A program made the translations under genes and the position numbers. The notes under the pieces were generated by a model, which was given only the letters and a program-made list of their open reading frames with translations, had not been told where the DNA came from and made no database searches. From positions 25,781 to 89,780 of the forward strand of contig NZ_JAUYNV010000056.1 of the NCBI RefSeq assembly GCF_030698125.1: 64,000 nucleotides of DNA, in the 5' to 3' direction. The first letter of the stretch is position 1, and each line of letters starts with the position of its first letter. Below, in pieces: positions 37,381 to 47,450 of this stretch. Origin of the DNA: Methyloversatilis sp. (GTDB lineage Bacteria > Pseudomonadota > Gammaproteobacteria > Burkholderiales > Rhodocyclaceae).

Positions 37381-39576
37381 TTACAGCAGTGCCAGCCGGG
37401 AGGTATGGGTTTCGGTGATCGACGGGTTGGCGATCAGCCATTCGAGCATGGCCTTCAACAGCAGGATGTCGTCGATCACACCGAGCGGGAAGCCGATGCG
37501 AGCACCGGCACGGTTGTCCCGCAGCAACTCCGTCAGGTAGTCCAGACAATCCTGGTTCGGCCAGCTGGCATTGATGCGCGCCATGATGTGGCCGAACTGC
37601 TCGACCGATTCCGACGTCGTGGGGCCGCTGAAATGCTCCCAGTCCGGCACCTTGGCATTGAATGCGCGATTCAGCTTGGGCGCCAGATCGTCGTATTCGC
37701 CGCGCCGGCCGCTTGAGTAATAAAGATCGAGCAACTTGAGCCACGGAATGATCGATTCCTTCGGGTAGTCGCGCAGGAATTCGGACAGCGTCTGCGCCGC
37801 GCCCTCGGCACGACCGAAGGACATCATGATTTCGGCCAGTTCGAGCACATGCTCGGAGGACGGCGGTGCTTCCTCATTGGCGGGTCGGGCGGTCTGGTCG
37901 AAACTCAGGGCAGCAGGTGTGGTGCCTGTACTGCTGATCAGCCGCGGCCCGGGCGGCGCAGGGCTGGTTCCGGTTGCGCCAAGGCTGCTCGCCGAACCGG
38001 TGAAGCTGTCGAACTCGAGGTCGAGCCGGATCGGCGTATCCGCTTCGTTTCCGTCGATCTGGCCCAGTTCGAAATCAACGGCCGGCGCATCGTCGGCAGT
38101 CCTGGCGTCGCCGACCGGGTGCTGCTGCGCAATATGCAGGTCCTGGATGTTCTCGGCGGGCGCTTCGCCGGGAAAGTGCCCGAATGACGCAGTGTCGCGC
38201 GCGCCGACCGCCGGCCCGACCGGATATTCGGGGGCCGGTTGCCGGGGCAGCGTCCGCGCCGTCGTATCCACATCGTCGTGTGCGGCCTGCGTGTCCACGA
38301 CAAGCGGCGGCAGCGTCTGGCTCATCATCATGCGGGTGACGGCCTCTTCGGCATGGCGGCTGCGCAAGGCTGCTGTAGCCGCCAGCTTGCGGGCACGTCG
38401 GCGCCATATCCAGGCGCCGCCCAGTACCGAACCGGCAGCCAGCGCACCGAGTGCTGCGACCAACCAGTTCACGCTGCTCGCCTCGGGGGCATCCGGCACG
38501 GCATCGGGTGGCAGCTTGTTGATGACGCGCACCGGTTCGTTGGTCAGCCCGGCGGGCGGTGCGACAACCCTGTCCGGGATTGACGGTGCCTCCACCGTGG
38601 TCGATTCGATCGCCGGGCTGTCGTCGGCAGGCGCCTGCTGTGTCACGGCATCCGGTTCGACCGCGGATGCCGCCGGCGCTGCGGGTGTGACGTCCGGCCG
38701 GGCGGTGACGGGAGTGGCGGCTTGCTCCCGCGGCAAGGCGGCGTCCATCGACGCTTCGGTGCGACCGAGCTGCTTCTGCAGTTCGGCCATGCGCGCCTCG
38801 AGCTGCTTGACCTTGTCGGCGATGGCGAGATGGGTCGCGATCTGTTCATCGAGCGCGGCGAGCAGCCGCTGCTCCGTGCGCAGCACCTCGCGCTGGGCTT
38901 CACTGGCTTCAGCGCGACGCGACAGCCCGCCCGACATTTTCAGTCCGTTCCCGGCATCGGCATTCGGCGCCACCCACAGGCGGTCGACAGTCGCGGCTTC
39001 CTTCTGGCGCCGCGGCTTGCGTTCCGGCCTTGGCTTTGGCTGCGCAGGCCGGTCGTCGGCCACGGATGCAGCCCGCGCGTCGATCGGGGCGGTTGCCGCA
39101 GTGCGGCGCGCCGGGACCACTGCGGGTGCAGTCGGCGCGGGCGCCACGGTGTCCTCGACCTGCAGGGCGCCGGACGGCTGCATCAGGACGGCGTACTCGC
39201 GTGCCAGTTCAAAACCGCAACTGACGCGCACCCCGACCATCAGGATGGGGTCGTTGATGGCCTGCGTGCTGCTGATGAAAACGGTACGTCCCTGCGTGCG
39301 GATGCGCGCACTCGACAGCCACGGCAGATCGTCCGCCGCTGCCGTGGCCGGAGCGTCGATCGAAAAGCAGGCGCTGGCCGGAACGGCTTCACCTTGACCG
39401 AGCACGGTAATTTCTGCCCGGAACGGTTCACCGATGACCGATTTGGTCCTGATCGCGCCCAGCCCGAGTGCAAGCGCATCCTGTGCGTGCAGACCTGCGG
39501 CGAGCAACGCGGCTGCCAGAAGGGTCGGACGCAAGTAATGAAGCGTGCGTGGATGGAGCGGACGTCGAGGGGTCAC
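37381..39576 (-). CDS. fimV: FimV/HubP-like inner-membrane protein
   Basis: The 731-residue protein has a signal peptide, the FimV N-terminal domain (about residues 37-135: LGLGAIRTKSVIGEPFRAEI), and a Pro/Ala/Arg-rich region. A coiled-coil (about 215-275) and one membrane helix (about 370-392) come next. An acidic cytoplasmic part follows, and the conserved FimV C-terminal helical domain lies near 600-660 (HVLELAEIMMSFGRAEGAAQ). FimV/HubP proteins organise the cell pole and influence type IV pili and cAMP levels. No LysM domain is evident. The start is GTG with GGAG 6 bases upstream. Confidence 0.85.
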   Translation of the reverse strand: MTPRRPLHPRTLHYLRPTLLAAALLAAGLHAQDALALGLGAIRTKSVIGEPFRAEITVLGQGEAVPASACFSIDAPATAAADDLPWLSSARIRTQGRTVFISSTQAINDPILMVGVRVSCGFELAREYAVLMQPSGALQVEDTVAPAPTAPAVVPARRTAATAPIDARAASVADDRPAQPKPRPERKPRRQKEAATVDRLWVAPNADAGNGLKMSGGLSRRAEASEAQREVLRTEQRLLAALDEQIATHLAIADKVKQLEARMAELQKQLGRTEASMDAALPREQAATPVTARPDVTPAAPAASAVEPDAVTQQAPADDSPAIESTTVEAPSIPDRVVAPPAGLTNEPVRVINKLPPDAVPDAPEASSVNWLVAALGALAAGSVLGGAWIWRRRARKLAATAALRSRHAEEAVTRMMMSQTLPPLVVDTQAAHDDVDTTARTLPRQPAPEYPVGPAVGARDTASFGHFPGEAPAENIQDLHIAQQHPVGDARTADDAPAVDFELGQIDGNEADTPIRLDLEFDSFTGSASSLGATGTSPAPPGPRLISSTGTTPAALSFDQTARPANEEAPPSSEHVLELAEIMMSFGRAEGAAQTLSEFLRDYPKESIIPWLKLLDLYYSSGRRGEYDDLAPKLNRAFNAKVPDWEHFSGPTTSESVEQFGHIMARINASWPNQDCLDYLTELLRDNRAGARIGFPLGVIDDILLLKAMLEWLIANPSITETHTSRLALL

Positions 39577-39745
39577 AAGGATCTCCGAAGCTGCATTCGC
39601 CTGAAAGTATTGGTCGTTGTCAGTTCTTTCGGCCGCGCGAGGGGAAACTTTACTTTAATGGCGCAACCCGGCGGGAGCCGCGCCGTGCCAAGCGATGCCG
39701 CTACAGGCAAACTTGTGTGTCACGACAACCCTGCAGGTGCCTGCC

Positions 39746-40444
39746 ATGCCGATGCTGCTGTTTACGTTGCCTCAACCGACGCTTCCCGTACAAGGCGAAG
39801 AGGTCCTTTTTCCGGTGCGTCGCATTTACTGCGTCGGCCGGAATTACGCCGAGCACGCGAGAGAAATGGGGCATGACCCGGCCCTCGAAGCGCCGTTTTT
39901 CTTTTCCAAGCCGGCCGATGCACTGGTGAACGCACCCGCTGCGGTGGCCTATCCGCCCGCGACAACTGACCTGCAGCATGAAGTGGAGCTCGTGGTGGCG
40001 CTGCACGGGGGCGGCCGTTCGCTGGATCCTGCTCGGGCGCGCGCATGCATTTTCGGCTACGGCGTCGGGCTGGACCTGACCCGGCGTGATCTGCAGCGTG
40101 CGGCACGCGACAAGGGGCAGCCATGGGATATGGGCAAGGGCTTCGATCAGAGTGCACCGGTGTCGCAACTGGTGCCGGCCACTGTGTGCGGGCATCCGCG
40201 CGCCGGGCAGATCGAACTGTCGGTGAATGGGCAGATGCGTCAGCGGGGCGATCTGGCCGACATGATCCTCGATGTGGACACGCTGCTGGTCAGGCTGTCG
40301 CAGCTGGTCGAACTGCGCGCTGGCGATCTGCTGTTCACCGGCACGCCGGCGGGTGTTGCCGCACTGCAACCCGGTGACCGCGTCAGTGCGCGCGTGGAAG
40401 GTGTTGCCGAATTGAAGGTCGATATTGCGCCGCCGCAAAATTGA
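39746..40444 (+). CDS. Fumarylacetoacetate hydrolase-family protein
   Basis: The 232-residue protein is a short FAH-family hydrolase. IYCVGRNYAEHAREMG, the metal-binding Glu in QHEVELVVAL and FGYGVGLDLTRRDLQ, and the C-terminal FTGTPAGVAAL are typical of fumarylpyruvate hydrolase-like enzymes. They cleave C-C bonds of 2,4-dioxo acids or decarboxylate oxaloacetate; the substrate here is unknown. ATG at 39746 fits the family. Confidence 0.88.
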   Translation: MPMLLFTLPQPTLPVQGEEVLFPVRRIYCVGRNYAEHAREMGHDPALEAPFFFSKPADALVNAPAAVAYPPATTDLQHEVELVVALHGGGRSLDPARARACIFGYGVGLDLTRRDLQRAARDKGQPWDMGKGFDQSAPVSQLVPATVCGHPRAGQIELSVNGQMRQRGDLADMILDVDTLLVRLSQLVELRAGDLLFTGTPAGVAALQPGDRVSARVEGVAELKVDIAPPQN

Positions 40445-40488
40445 TCGGCGATTTGCCGTCCGGAGCTTTCAGTGCAGCTTATGAGCTG

Positions 40489-40494
40489 TATAAT
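40489..40494 (+). promoter_or_regulatory. Consensus -10 box upstream of sucC
   Basis: A perfect TATAAT lies 140 bases upstream of sucC. CTTTCA at 40466-40471 is a weak -35 candidate with 17-base spacing. The leader of over 100 bases could hold further control. Confidence 0.55.
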
Positions 40495-40634
40495 TATGGA
40501 TTATACGAGGTGGTGCGCACGCCGCCCCGTTGGATGGTGCGCCAACCGGCGTCCCGTGCCTGAAGGAGCTGCCCGGTGGAACGCGCCGGGCAGGCATTCC
40601 AGCAACAGTGCGGACAACAAGGCGAGGAATACGC

Positions 40635-41801
40635 ATGAAGATCCATGAGTATCAGGCGAAAGAGGTATTGCGCCGTTTCGGTGTAGTGACCCCGCGGGGC
40701 GTGCCCTGCTTCGAAGCGGATCAGGCAGTGGCAGCAGCCGAGTCGCTGGGTGGCAAGGTGTGGGTGGTGAAGGCGCAGATCCACGCTGGCGGCCGCGGCA
40801 AGGGCGGCGGCGTCAAGGTGGCCAAGTCACTCGACGAAGTGCGTGAATTCGCCAACCAGATCATGGGTATGCAGCTGGTGACCCATCAGACCGGCCCGGC
40901 CGGACAGAAGGTCCGCCGCCTGCTGATCGAGGAAGGCGCCGACATCCGGAAGGAATACTACGTTGCCGCGCTGACCGACCGCGCCACGCAGAAGGTGGCG
41001 CTGATGGCGTCCAGCGAAGGCGGCATGGACATCGAGGAAGTCGCCCACAACACGCCGGAAAAGATCATCAAGGTGTTCGTCGATCCGCTGATCGGTCTGA
41101 CCGATGCGCAGGCCAAGGTACTGGCCGACGGCATCGGCGTCCCGGCAGCATCGCAGGCGCAGGCGATCGACACCTTCAGGAAGCTCTACACCTGCTACAT
41201 GGAAACCGATGCCTCGCTGGCGGAAATCAATCCGCTGATTCTCGAAGGCAACGGCAATATCAAGGCGCTGGACGCCAAGTTCAATTTCGATTCGAACGCA
41301 CTCTACCGTCACGAAGACATCGTGGCCTTCCGCGATCTGGACGAAGAAGATCCGGCGGAAATCGAGGCGTCGAAGTTCGATCTGTCCTATGTGTCGCTGG
41401 ACGGCAACATCGGCTGCCTGGTCAATGGCGCCGGTCTGGCCATGGCCACGATGGACGTGATCAAGCTGTACGGCGCCGAACCGGCCAACTTCCTCGACGT
41501 CGGCGGTGGTGCCACGACCGAGAAGGTGACCGAGGCGTTCAAGATCATGCTGCGCAACCCCAATGTGCGCGGCATCCTGGTCAATATCTTCGGCGGCATC
41601 ATGCGTTGCGACACCATTGCGACCGGCGTGGTCGCCGCTGCACGCGAAGTGCACCTGACGGTGCCGCTGGTGGTGCGCATGAAGGGCACCAATGAAGACC
41701 TGGGCAAGCAGATCCTGAAGGATTCGGGTCTGCCCATCATTTCGGCCGACAGCATGGCGGATGCGGCACAGAAGATCGTGGCCGCCGTGGCCGGACACTG
41801 A
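40635..41801 (+). CDS. sucC: Succinyl-CoA synthetase, beta subunit
   Basis: SucC with SucD converts succinyl-CoA to succinate with NTP formation in the TCA cycle. The 388-residue ATP-grasp protein begins [16 protein letters not shown] and contains [16 protein letters not shown] (nucleotide-binding loop) and [12 protein letters not shown] (phosphohistidine contact). GGCGAGGAA is the ribosome binding site. sucD follows after 14 bases. Confidence 0.97.
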   Translation: MKIHEYQAKEVLRRFGVVTPRGVPCFEADQAVAAAESLGGKVWVVKAQIHAGGRGKGGGVKVAKSLDEVREFANQIMGMQLVTHQTGPAGQKVRRLLIEEGADIRKEYYVAALTDRATQKVALMASSEGGMDIEEVAHNTPEKIIKVFVDPLIGLTDAQAKVLADGIGVPAASQAQAIDTFRKLYTCYMETDASLAEINPLILEGNGNIKALDAKFNFDSNALYRHEDIVAFRDLDEEDPAEIEASKFDLSYVSLDGNIGCLVNGAGLAMATMDVIKLYGAEPANFLDVGGGATTEKVTEAFKIMLRNPNVRGILVNIFGGIMRCDTIATGVVAAAREVHLTVPLVVRMKGTNEDLGKQILKDSGLPIISADSMADAAQKIVAAVAGH

Positions 41802-41815
41802 GGGGAACACAACAC

Positions 41816-42709
41816 ATGTCGATTCTGATCAACAAGGACACGAAGGTCATCACCCAGGGCATCACCGGGAAGACTGGCCAGTTCCACACCCGCATGTGCC
41901 GCGACTACGCGAACGGCAAGAACTGCTTCGTCGCCGGCGTCAATCCGAAAAAGGCCGGCGAGGACTTCGAAGGCATCCCCATCCACGCCACGGTCGCTGA
42001 CGCGAAAGCTGCCACCGGCGCGACGGTGTCGGTCATCTACGTGCCGCCCCCGGGCGCAGCGGCGGCGATCTGGGAAGCGGTCGAAGCGGACCTCGATCTG
42101 GTCATCTGCATCACCGAAGGCATTCCGGTGCGCGACATGCTGATGGTGCGCAACCGGATGAAGGCCAAGGAAGCCGCCGGCGGCAAGCGCACGCGACTGC
42201 TCGGCCCGAACTGCCCCGGCCTGATCACGCCGGACGAAATCAAGATCGGCATCATGCCGGGCCACATCCACAAGAAGGGCCGCATCGGCGTGGTCAGCCG
42301 CTCCGGCACGCTGACCTACGAAGCGGTCGGTCAGCTGAGCGAGATCGGCCTCGGCCAGTCGAGCGCAGTCGGCATCGGTGGTGACCCGATCAACGGTCTG
42401 AAGCACATCGAAGTGATGCAGCTGTTCAACGACGATCCGGATACCGACGCGGTCATCATGATCGGTGAAATCGGCGGTCCGGACGAGGCGGAAGCGGCCG
42501 AGTGGTGCAAGGCCAACATGAAGAAGCCCATCGTCGGTTTCATCGCCGGCGTCACCGCACCGGCCGGCAAACGCATGGGTCACGCCGGCGCGCTGATTTC
42601 CGGTGGTGCCGACACGGCTGATGCCAAGCTGGAAATCATGGAGGCGTGCGGTTTCACCGTGACGCGCAATCCGTCGGAAATGGCCAGGCTGCTCAAAGAC
42701 CTGCTCTGA
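41816..42709 (+). CDS. sucD: Succinyl-CoA synthetase, alpha subunit
   Basis: The 297-residue subunit binds CoA and carries the phosphorylated His, visible in [11 protein letters not shown]. The N-terminus has [18 protein letters not shown] for CoA binding, and [10 protein letters not shown] is conserved. It is co-transcribed with sucC and followed by an intrinsic terminator. Confidence 0.97.
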   Translation: MSILINKDTKVITQGITGKTGQFHTRMCRDYANGKNCFVAGVNPKKAGEDFEGIPIHATVADAKAATGATVSVIYVPPPGAAAAIWEAVEADLDLVICITEGIPVRDMLMVRNRMKAKEAAGGKRTRLLGPNCPGLITPDEIKIGIMPGHIHKKGRIGVVSRSGTLTYEAVGQLSEIGLGQSSAVGIGGDPINGLKHIEVMQLFNDDPDTDAVIMIGEIGGPDEAEAAEWCKANMKKPIVGFIAGVTAPAGKRMGHAGALISGGADTADAKLEIMEACGFTVTRNPSEMARLLKDLL

Positions 42710-42744
42710 TTCCGGCGCACTGACCGCCAGACGTGACGAAGAAG

Positions 42745-42769
42745 GCCACCGCTTCGGCGGTGGCTTTTT
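42745..42769 (+). terminator. Intrinsic terminator of sucCD
   Basis: A perfect 8-bp stem (GCCACCGC, TTCG tetraloop, GCGGTGGC) is followed by TTTTT, 35 bases after the sucD stop. Confidence 0.92.
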
Positions 42770-42798
42770 CATTTGTGCTCGTCATGCGGCCGCACCGG

Positions 42799-42804
42799 TA
42801 GAAT
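42799..42804 (+). promoter_or_regulatory. Possible -10 box of the terC-like gene
   Basis: TAGAAT lies 32 bases upstream of the ATG in the context GGTAGAATCCGCGC, a frequent form in betaproteobacteria. No good -35 is seen at normal spacing. Confidence 0.35.
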
Positions 42805-42836
42805 CCGCGCTTCCGCAATTCGAATGCACCACCATC

Positions 42837-43580
42837 ATGGATTTCAGTTCTCCCGAGTTCTGGCTCGCTGTCGGTCAGATCATCATGATCGACATCCTGC
42901 TCGGTGGCGACAACGCGGTCGTGATCGCGCTGGCCTGCCGCAAGCTGCCGCCCGCGCAGCGTCGTCTGGGCATCATGTGGGGTACCGCCGGCGCCGTGGT
43001 GTTGCGCGTCGTGCTCATCATGTTTGCGCTGACGCTGCTCAAGCTCCCTTTCCTGAAGCTGATCGGCGCGCTCTTGCTGCTGTGGATCGGCATCAAGCTG
43101 CTGATGGCCGATGACGAGGACGACCACGCCAACATCAACTCCAGCGACAAGCTGTGGGCAGCAGTGAAAACCGTCATCGTGGCCGACTTCGTGATGAGCC
43201 TCGACAACGTGATTGCGATTGCCGGCGCGGCTGAAGGCGCCGGTGCCGACCACCAGTTCGCACTGGTCGTGTTCGGGCTGGTCGTGTCGATTCCCATCAT
43301 CGTCTGGGGCAGCCAGATCGTGCTCGGCCTCATGAGCCGATACCCCATCATCATCACGTTCGGTGCAATGCTGCTTGGCTGGATCGCCGGCACCATGGCG
43401 GTCGGCGATCCGGTGATCACGCCTTATCTGCCGCTGATCGAGCCCTCGTCATCGACGGCGGCGCCGGAAGCGATTGCCGTGGTGCGCTACGGTGCAGGCA
43501 TCGCCGGCGCGATTTTCGTGCTGGCGCTCGGCAAATTCCTCGGCGCGCGCAACAAGCCGGTCGACTACCCGATCCAGTAA
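42837..43580 (+). CDS. TerC-family integral membrane protein
   Basis: The 247-residue protein has about seven hydrophobic helices and the TerC signature: IMIDILLGGDNAVVIALACRK (read from IDILLGGDN) and ADFVMSLDNVIAIAGAAEG, with the paired acidic residues proposed to bind metal. The family is associated with manganese export and tellurite resistance; the YjbE-type branch fits best here. A six-base gap separates it from the cyclodeaminase-like gene. Confidence 0.9.
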   Translation: MDFSSPEFWLAVGQIIMIDILLGGDNAVVIALACRKLPPAQRRLGIMWGTAGAVVLRVVLIMFALTLLKLPFLKLIGALLLLWIGIKLLMADDEDDHANINSSDKLWAAVKTVIVADFVMSLDNVIAIAGAAEGAGADHQFALVVFGLVVSIPIIVWGSQIVLGLMSRYPIIITFGAMLLGWIAGTMAVGDPVITPYLPLIEPSSSTAAPEAIAVVRYGAGIAGAIFVLALGKFLGARNKPVDYPIQ

Positions 43581-43586
43581 CCGACC

Positions 43587-44540
43587 ATGGCGCTCTACCT
43601 CACCGAAAGCGACGTCCGTCAGGTGCTGACCCTGCAGGACGCGCTGTCGGCGGTGGAAGACGCGCACCGCTGGCACGCCACCGGCGACGCCATCGATACG
43701 CCGCGCGCACGCAGCCGCACGCCGGCATCGGCGCTGCACATCCTGCACGGTGCCGTGCTGCCGCTCGGCGTGATCGGCTACAAGAGCTACACGACCAGCC
43801 GCGAGGCGGCGCGCTTCTGGGTCCATCTGTTCGACGCCGCAACCGGCCGCGCGCTTGCGGTGCTGGAAGCCGACTACCTCGGCATGATGCGCACCGGCGC
43901 AACCGGCGGTGTGGCGGCCCGACTGCTGTCGAATCCGGCGTCGAAGCTGGCGGGCGTTTTCGGCGCTGGCTGGCAGGCGCAGAGCCAGATCGCAGCGCTG
44001 TGTGCGGTACGCGACGTGGACGAGATTCAGGTGGTCGCCCGCAAGCGCGACAAACTCGAAGCCTTCTGCGCCGAGCAGTCGGCACGGCTCGGCCGTACGG
44101 TTCGTCCCGCTGCCAGTGCCGAGGAAATGGTGAAATCGGCGGACATCGTGGTAACCATCACCACCGCCAGCGAACCGCTGTTCGACGGGCGCTGGCTCAA
44201 GCCCGGCGCGCATGTGACCGCCGCCGGCTCCAACGCGCTGATCCGTCGGGAAATCGACGAAACCGTCATCCGCCGCGCTGCCGTGATCGCGGTCGATGCG
44301 CGCGCGACGGCGTTGCGCGAATCCGGTGACCTGCTGCCGGCGCTCGAAAAAGGGCGGCTGGCCGAGTACGGGATGGTCGAACTGGGCGAATTGCTCAACG
44401 GCATGCGGCCAGGGCGCCAGTCGGATGACCAGATCACATTGTTCGAGTCGCAGGGCATGGCGATCCAGGACCTCGCGCTGGCAACGCGCGTGCTCGAGAA
44501 GGCCCGGAATGCCGGCCTGGGGCGCGAACTGCCGTACTGA
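43587..44540 (+). CDS. Ornithine cyclodeaminase/mu-crystallin family protein
   Basis: The 317-residue NAD(P)-binding protein has GVFGAGWQAQSQIAAL (Rossmann motif) and substrate-side ALHILHGAVLPLGVIGYKSY. The family includes ornithine cyclodeaminases, ketimine reductases and alanine dehydrogenases; which reaction applies cannot be told. It sits 6 bases after the terC-like gene and is probably co-transcribed. Confidence 0.87.
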   Translation: MALYLTESDVRQVLTLQDALSAVEDAHRWHATGDAIDTPRARSRTPASALHILHGAVLPLGVIGYKSYTTSREAARFWVHLFDAATGRALAVLEADYLGMMRTGATGGVAARLLSNPASKLAGVFGAGWQAQSQIAALCAVRDVDEIQVVARKRDKLEAFCAEQSARLGRTVRPAASAEEMVKSADIVVTITTASEPLFDGRWLKPGAHVTAAGSNALIRREIDETVIRRAAVIAVDARATALRESGDLLPALEKGRLAEYGMVELGELLNGMRPGRQSDDQITLFESQGMAIQDLALATRVLEKARNAGLGRELPY

Positions 44541-44760
44541 TGCCCCGCGCAACATGACGATTTGAATGCGCTCAGCGTGATATTCCACCGCGCAGGCTGA
44601 AGCCCCGTTTGACGGAGTTGAGGCTGAACTGCAAGAATATGTGACAGATGACTGTTTTCTCGCGAGACTTGGTTTGGCGGGGAAATCAGGCAGGTCACAC
44701 AACAACGAGCAGGTCACCGGCCTCCAGCAATCAGGGAGCCATAATTTTTCGGGGGTGAGC

Positions 44761-47367
44761 GTGGCCAAAGCCGCTGTATGGAAGACGGATTGGTTCCTGG
44801 GCGTCATCATCAGCCTGCTGTTCCTTTTCTCCACCCAGACCGACCTGATCCAGAGCCTCGAGCGCAAGGCGTACGACGTCGGTGTTGCGGCGACCGACCG
44901 TAGCCCCAGCCCGCGCATTGCGATCATCGCGATCGACCAGCAGAGCATCGACAACATCGGCCGCTGGCCATGGCCGCGTGATGTGCATGCCCGCATGATC
45001 GACAAGCTGGCAGAGGCGCAGGCCAAGGTGGTCGGAACGACGATCTTCTTCGCCGAGCCGCAGCTCGATCCGGGCCTTGTCTATATCAACCGGTTGCTTG
45101 CACTGGAGCAGCAGGCCCGTGACCAGATCGAAATAGCGGCGGCTGTCGAACCGCCTGCGGAAGGCGACGTGTTCGTTGAACCACCCGCGCCGGCCGTCAA
45201 TCCGCTGGAGGCGTTCGGCGCTACCCTGCGCGAGGCCGAAGCGGCACTGAACACTGATCGGCAGTTGGCCGACAGCATGAAGAAGGCGGGCAATGTCGCG
45301 CTGCCGATGCTGTTCCTCGACGGCGAACCGCAAGGTCGCCCCGACAAGCCGCTGCCGGAGTTCGTACGCGCCACTGCGTTGACGAATGTGAATGGTACCG
45401 AGCCGCTGCCGCCGCTGACGCTGGATGTGTCGGCCGGCGTCATCGAACAGCTGGGTACGGTCGCCGCAGCGGTCGGCCACCTGAATCCGTCGATCGATCG
45501 CGACGGCGGCCTGCGGCTGCACCCTCTGGTGATGACCCATTTCGACCAGCTCTATCCGTCGCTGCCGCTGCTGATTGCGGCAAGAAGCCTGAATCTCGGC
45601 GTCGCTGACATCAAGGTCACGCTGGGCGAGTCGGTGTCGCTGGCCCGTCTCAACGTGGCCACCGACCCGAGTCTGGGCATGTACAGCTTTTACTACCGCG
45701 GCGAAGGCGGCAAGCCGGCGTTTCCGGTCGATTCCTTCTTCGACGTCATGAGCGGCAAGATTCCGCTCGACAAGTACCGCGACCGCATCGTGCTGATCGG
45801 CCAGACCGCGCCGGGCATCGGCAATTTCTACGCCACCCCGGTGTCGCCGGCCATGTCGTCTGTCGAGGTGATGGCGCACGGCCTGTCCAGCATCCTGCAG
45901 GAACACTTCTTCGTGTCGCCACCGTGGTCGGTGGCGGCCGAGTTCGGCGTGTTCCTGCTGGTGGCGCTCTACCTGATCGTGCTGCTGCCGCGCTTGAAGG
46001 CGGGTCTGGGCGCCGGTGTCACCGCCGCGATCTTCGTTGCACTGCTGGTGACCCATTTCGTGCTGATGACGAACCAGTTGATCTGGCTGCAGTTGATGCT
46101 GCCCGCCGCACTGCTGCTGGTTGGTCACCTGTTGCTCACCACGAAGCGCTTCCTGGTGACCGAGCGCGGAAAGGTGAAGTCCGACGAACAGTCGGCCGAG
46201 TCGAACCGCATGCTGGCGCTGGCCTTCCAGGGACAGGGGCAGCTCGACATGGCGTGGGACAAGTTCCGCCAGGTTCCGCTGTCCGACGCGGTGATGGAAA
46301 ACCTCTACAACCTGGCGCTCGACTTCGAACGCAAGCGCCAGTTCAACAAGGCGGAAAGCGTGTTCCGCCACATGGCGGAATTCAATCCGAAGTTCCGCGA
46401 TCTGGAAACACGGGTGAAGCGCGCCAAGGCGATGTCGGAAACCGTCATGCTCGGCGGCGGCAGCGGTGGCCGGACGAATACCAGCATCCTCGAGGACGGC
46501 ACGGTCGAAAAGCCCATGCTCGGGCGCTACCAGGTCGAGAAGGAACTGGGCAAGGGCGCCATGGGCGTCGTCTATCTCGGGCGCGATCCGAAGATCAACC
46601 GTGTCGTGGCGATCAAGACGATGGCCCTGTCGCAGGAATTCGACGAGGAAGAGCTGGCCGACGTGAAGGAACGCTTCTTCCGCGAAGCCGAAACCGCCGG
46701 GCGCCTGAATCATCCGAACATCGTCACCATCTTCGATGCCGGTGAAGAGCACGACCTCGCCTACATCGCGATGGAGTTCCTGAAGGGGCGCGATCTGGTG
46801 CCGCAGACCAAGCCGGGCCAGCTGCTGCCGCTGCCGAAAGTGATGGACGTCGTGGCTCGCGTCGCCGAAGCGCTTGCCTACGCACACGGCAACAATGTCG
46901 TGCATCGTGACGTGAAGCCGGCAAACATCATGTTCGAGCCGGAATCGGACCAGGTGAAGGTGACTGACTTCGGTATCGCGCGCATCACTGATTCGTCACG
47001 CACCAAGACCGGCATGGTGCTCGGAACGCCGTCCTACATGTCTCCGGAACAGCTGGCGGGCAAGAAGATCGATGGCCGCTCTGACCTGTTTTCGCTCGGT
47101 GTCATGTTGTTCCAGATGGTGTGCGGCAAGTTGCCCTTCGCCGGGGATTCCATGGCGCAGTTGATGTTCCGCATTGCGAACGAAGCACATCCGGACATCC
47201 GTGACATCCGTCCTGACGTTCCGGATTGCCTGTCGGCCATCATCGACCGCGCGCTCGCCAAGGACGTCGAGGCGCGTTATCAGTCGGGCGGAGACATGGC
47301 GGCCGACCTGCGTACCTGCGCCGGCAACCTGACACAATCCATCACCCAAGTTGATTTCGATATCTGA
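44761..47367 (+). CDS. CHASE2-domain Ser/Thr protein kinase
   Basis: The 868-residue membrane kinase has one N-terminal helix, a large extracytoplasmic CHASE2 sensor (about residues 30-380), and three more helices (about 385-475). A TPR-like cytoplasmic linker (about 490-570) follows, and a Hanks-type kinase domain ends it (about 587-855). The glycine loop GKGAMGVVYLG, VAIKTM lysine, catalytic HRDVKPANIMFE, DFGIAR and GTPSYMSPEQ are intact, so it should be active. The GTG at 44761 is preferred (CGGGGG at about 6 bases upstream); GTG at 44755 or an ATG at 44641 are possible. It begins a signalling gene run with phosphatase, FHA protein and cyclase. Confidence 0.92.
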   Translation: MAKAAVWKTDWFLGVIISLLFLFSTQTDLIQSLERKAYDVGVAATDRSPSPRIAIIAIDQQSIDNIGRWPWPRDVHARMIDKLAEAQAKVVGTTIFFAEPQLDPGLVYINRLLALEQQARDQIEIAAAVEPPAEGDVFVEPPAPAVNPLEAFGATLREAEAALNTDRQLADSMKKAGNVALPMLFLDGEPQGRPDKPLPEFVRATALTNVNGTEPLPPLTLDVSAGVIEQLGTVAAAVGHLNPSIDRDGGLRLHPLVMTHFDQLYPSLPLLIAARSLNLGVADIKVTLGESVSLARLNVATDPSLGMYSFYYRGEGGKPAFPVDSFFDVMSGKIPLDKYRDRIVLIGQTAPGIGNFYATPVSPAMSSVEVMAHGLSSILQEHFFVSPPWSVAAEFGVFLLVALYLIVLLPRLKAGLGAGVTAAIFVALLVTHFVLMTNQLIWLQLMLPAALLLVGHLLLTTKRFLVTERGKVKSDEQSAESNRMLALAFQGQGQLDMAWDKFRQVPLSDAVMENLYNLALDFERKRQFNKAESVFRHMAEFNPKFRDLETRVKRAKAMSETVMLGGGSGGRTNTSILEDGTVEKPMLGRYQVEKELGKGAMGVVYLGRDPKINRVVAIKTMALSQEFDEEELADVKERFFREAETAGRLNHPNIVTIFDAGEEHDLAYIAMEFLKGRDLVPQTKPGQLLPLPKVMDVVARVAEALAYAHGNNVVHRDVKPANIMFEPESDQVKVTDFGIARITDSSRTKTGMVLGTPSYMSPEQLAGKKIDGRSDLFSLGVMLFQMVCGKLPFAGDSMAQLMFRIANEAHPDIRDIRPDVPDCLSAIIDRALAKDVEARYQSGGDMAADLRTCAGNLTQSITQVDFDI

Positions 47368-47368
47368 C

Positions 47369-47449
47369 ATGACACAGTCCGCATGCCCACACCACCTGCT
47401 GTCCCCGGAGGGGATGTGTCCGTGTATCCGCTCGCCCGGGCAGTACTGA
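47369..47449 (+). CDS. Possible 26-residue Cys/His-rich peptide
   Basis: An ATG one base after the kinase stop opens a 26-codon frame that ends one base before the phosphatase start. Both junctions read TGACATG. The peptide contains Cys6, His8, His9, Cys17 and Cys19 (ACPHHL and MCPC), a spacing that could hold a metal ion or redox pair, and ends RSPGQY. No strong ribosome binding site is seen; translation would rely on termination-reinitiation. I recognise no family. It could also be an untranslated spacer. Confidence 0.4.
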   Translation: MTQSACPHHLLSPEGMCPCIRSPGQY

Positions 47450-47450
47450 C

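Noticed and set aside
44640..44699. TGTGAC at 44640 and GTCACA near 44694 upstream of the kinase, considered as a CRP-type site
   Set aside because: Half-sites are about 50 bases apart, far from the 6-base spacing of a CRP operator.
44731..46905. 724-codon minus-strand open frame
   Set aside because: Antisense shadow of the CHASE2 kinase; composition is His/Gln/Arg-rich as typical for shadows.
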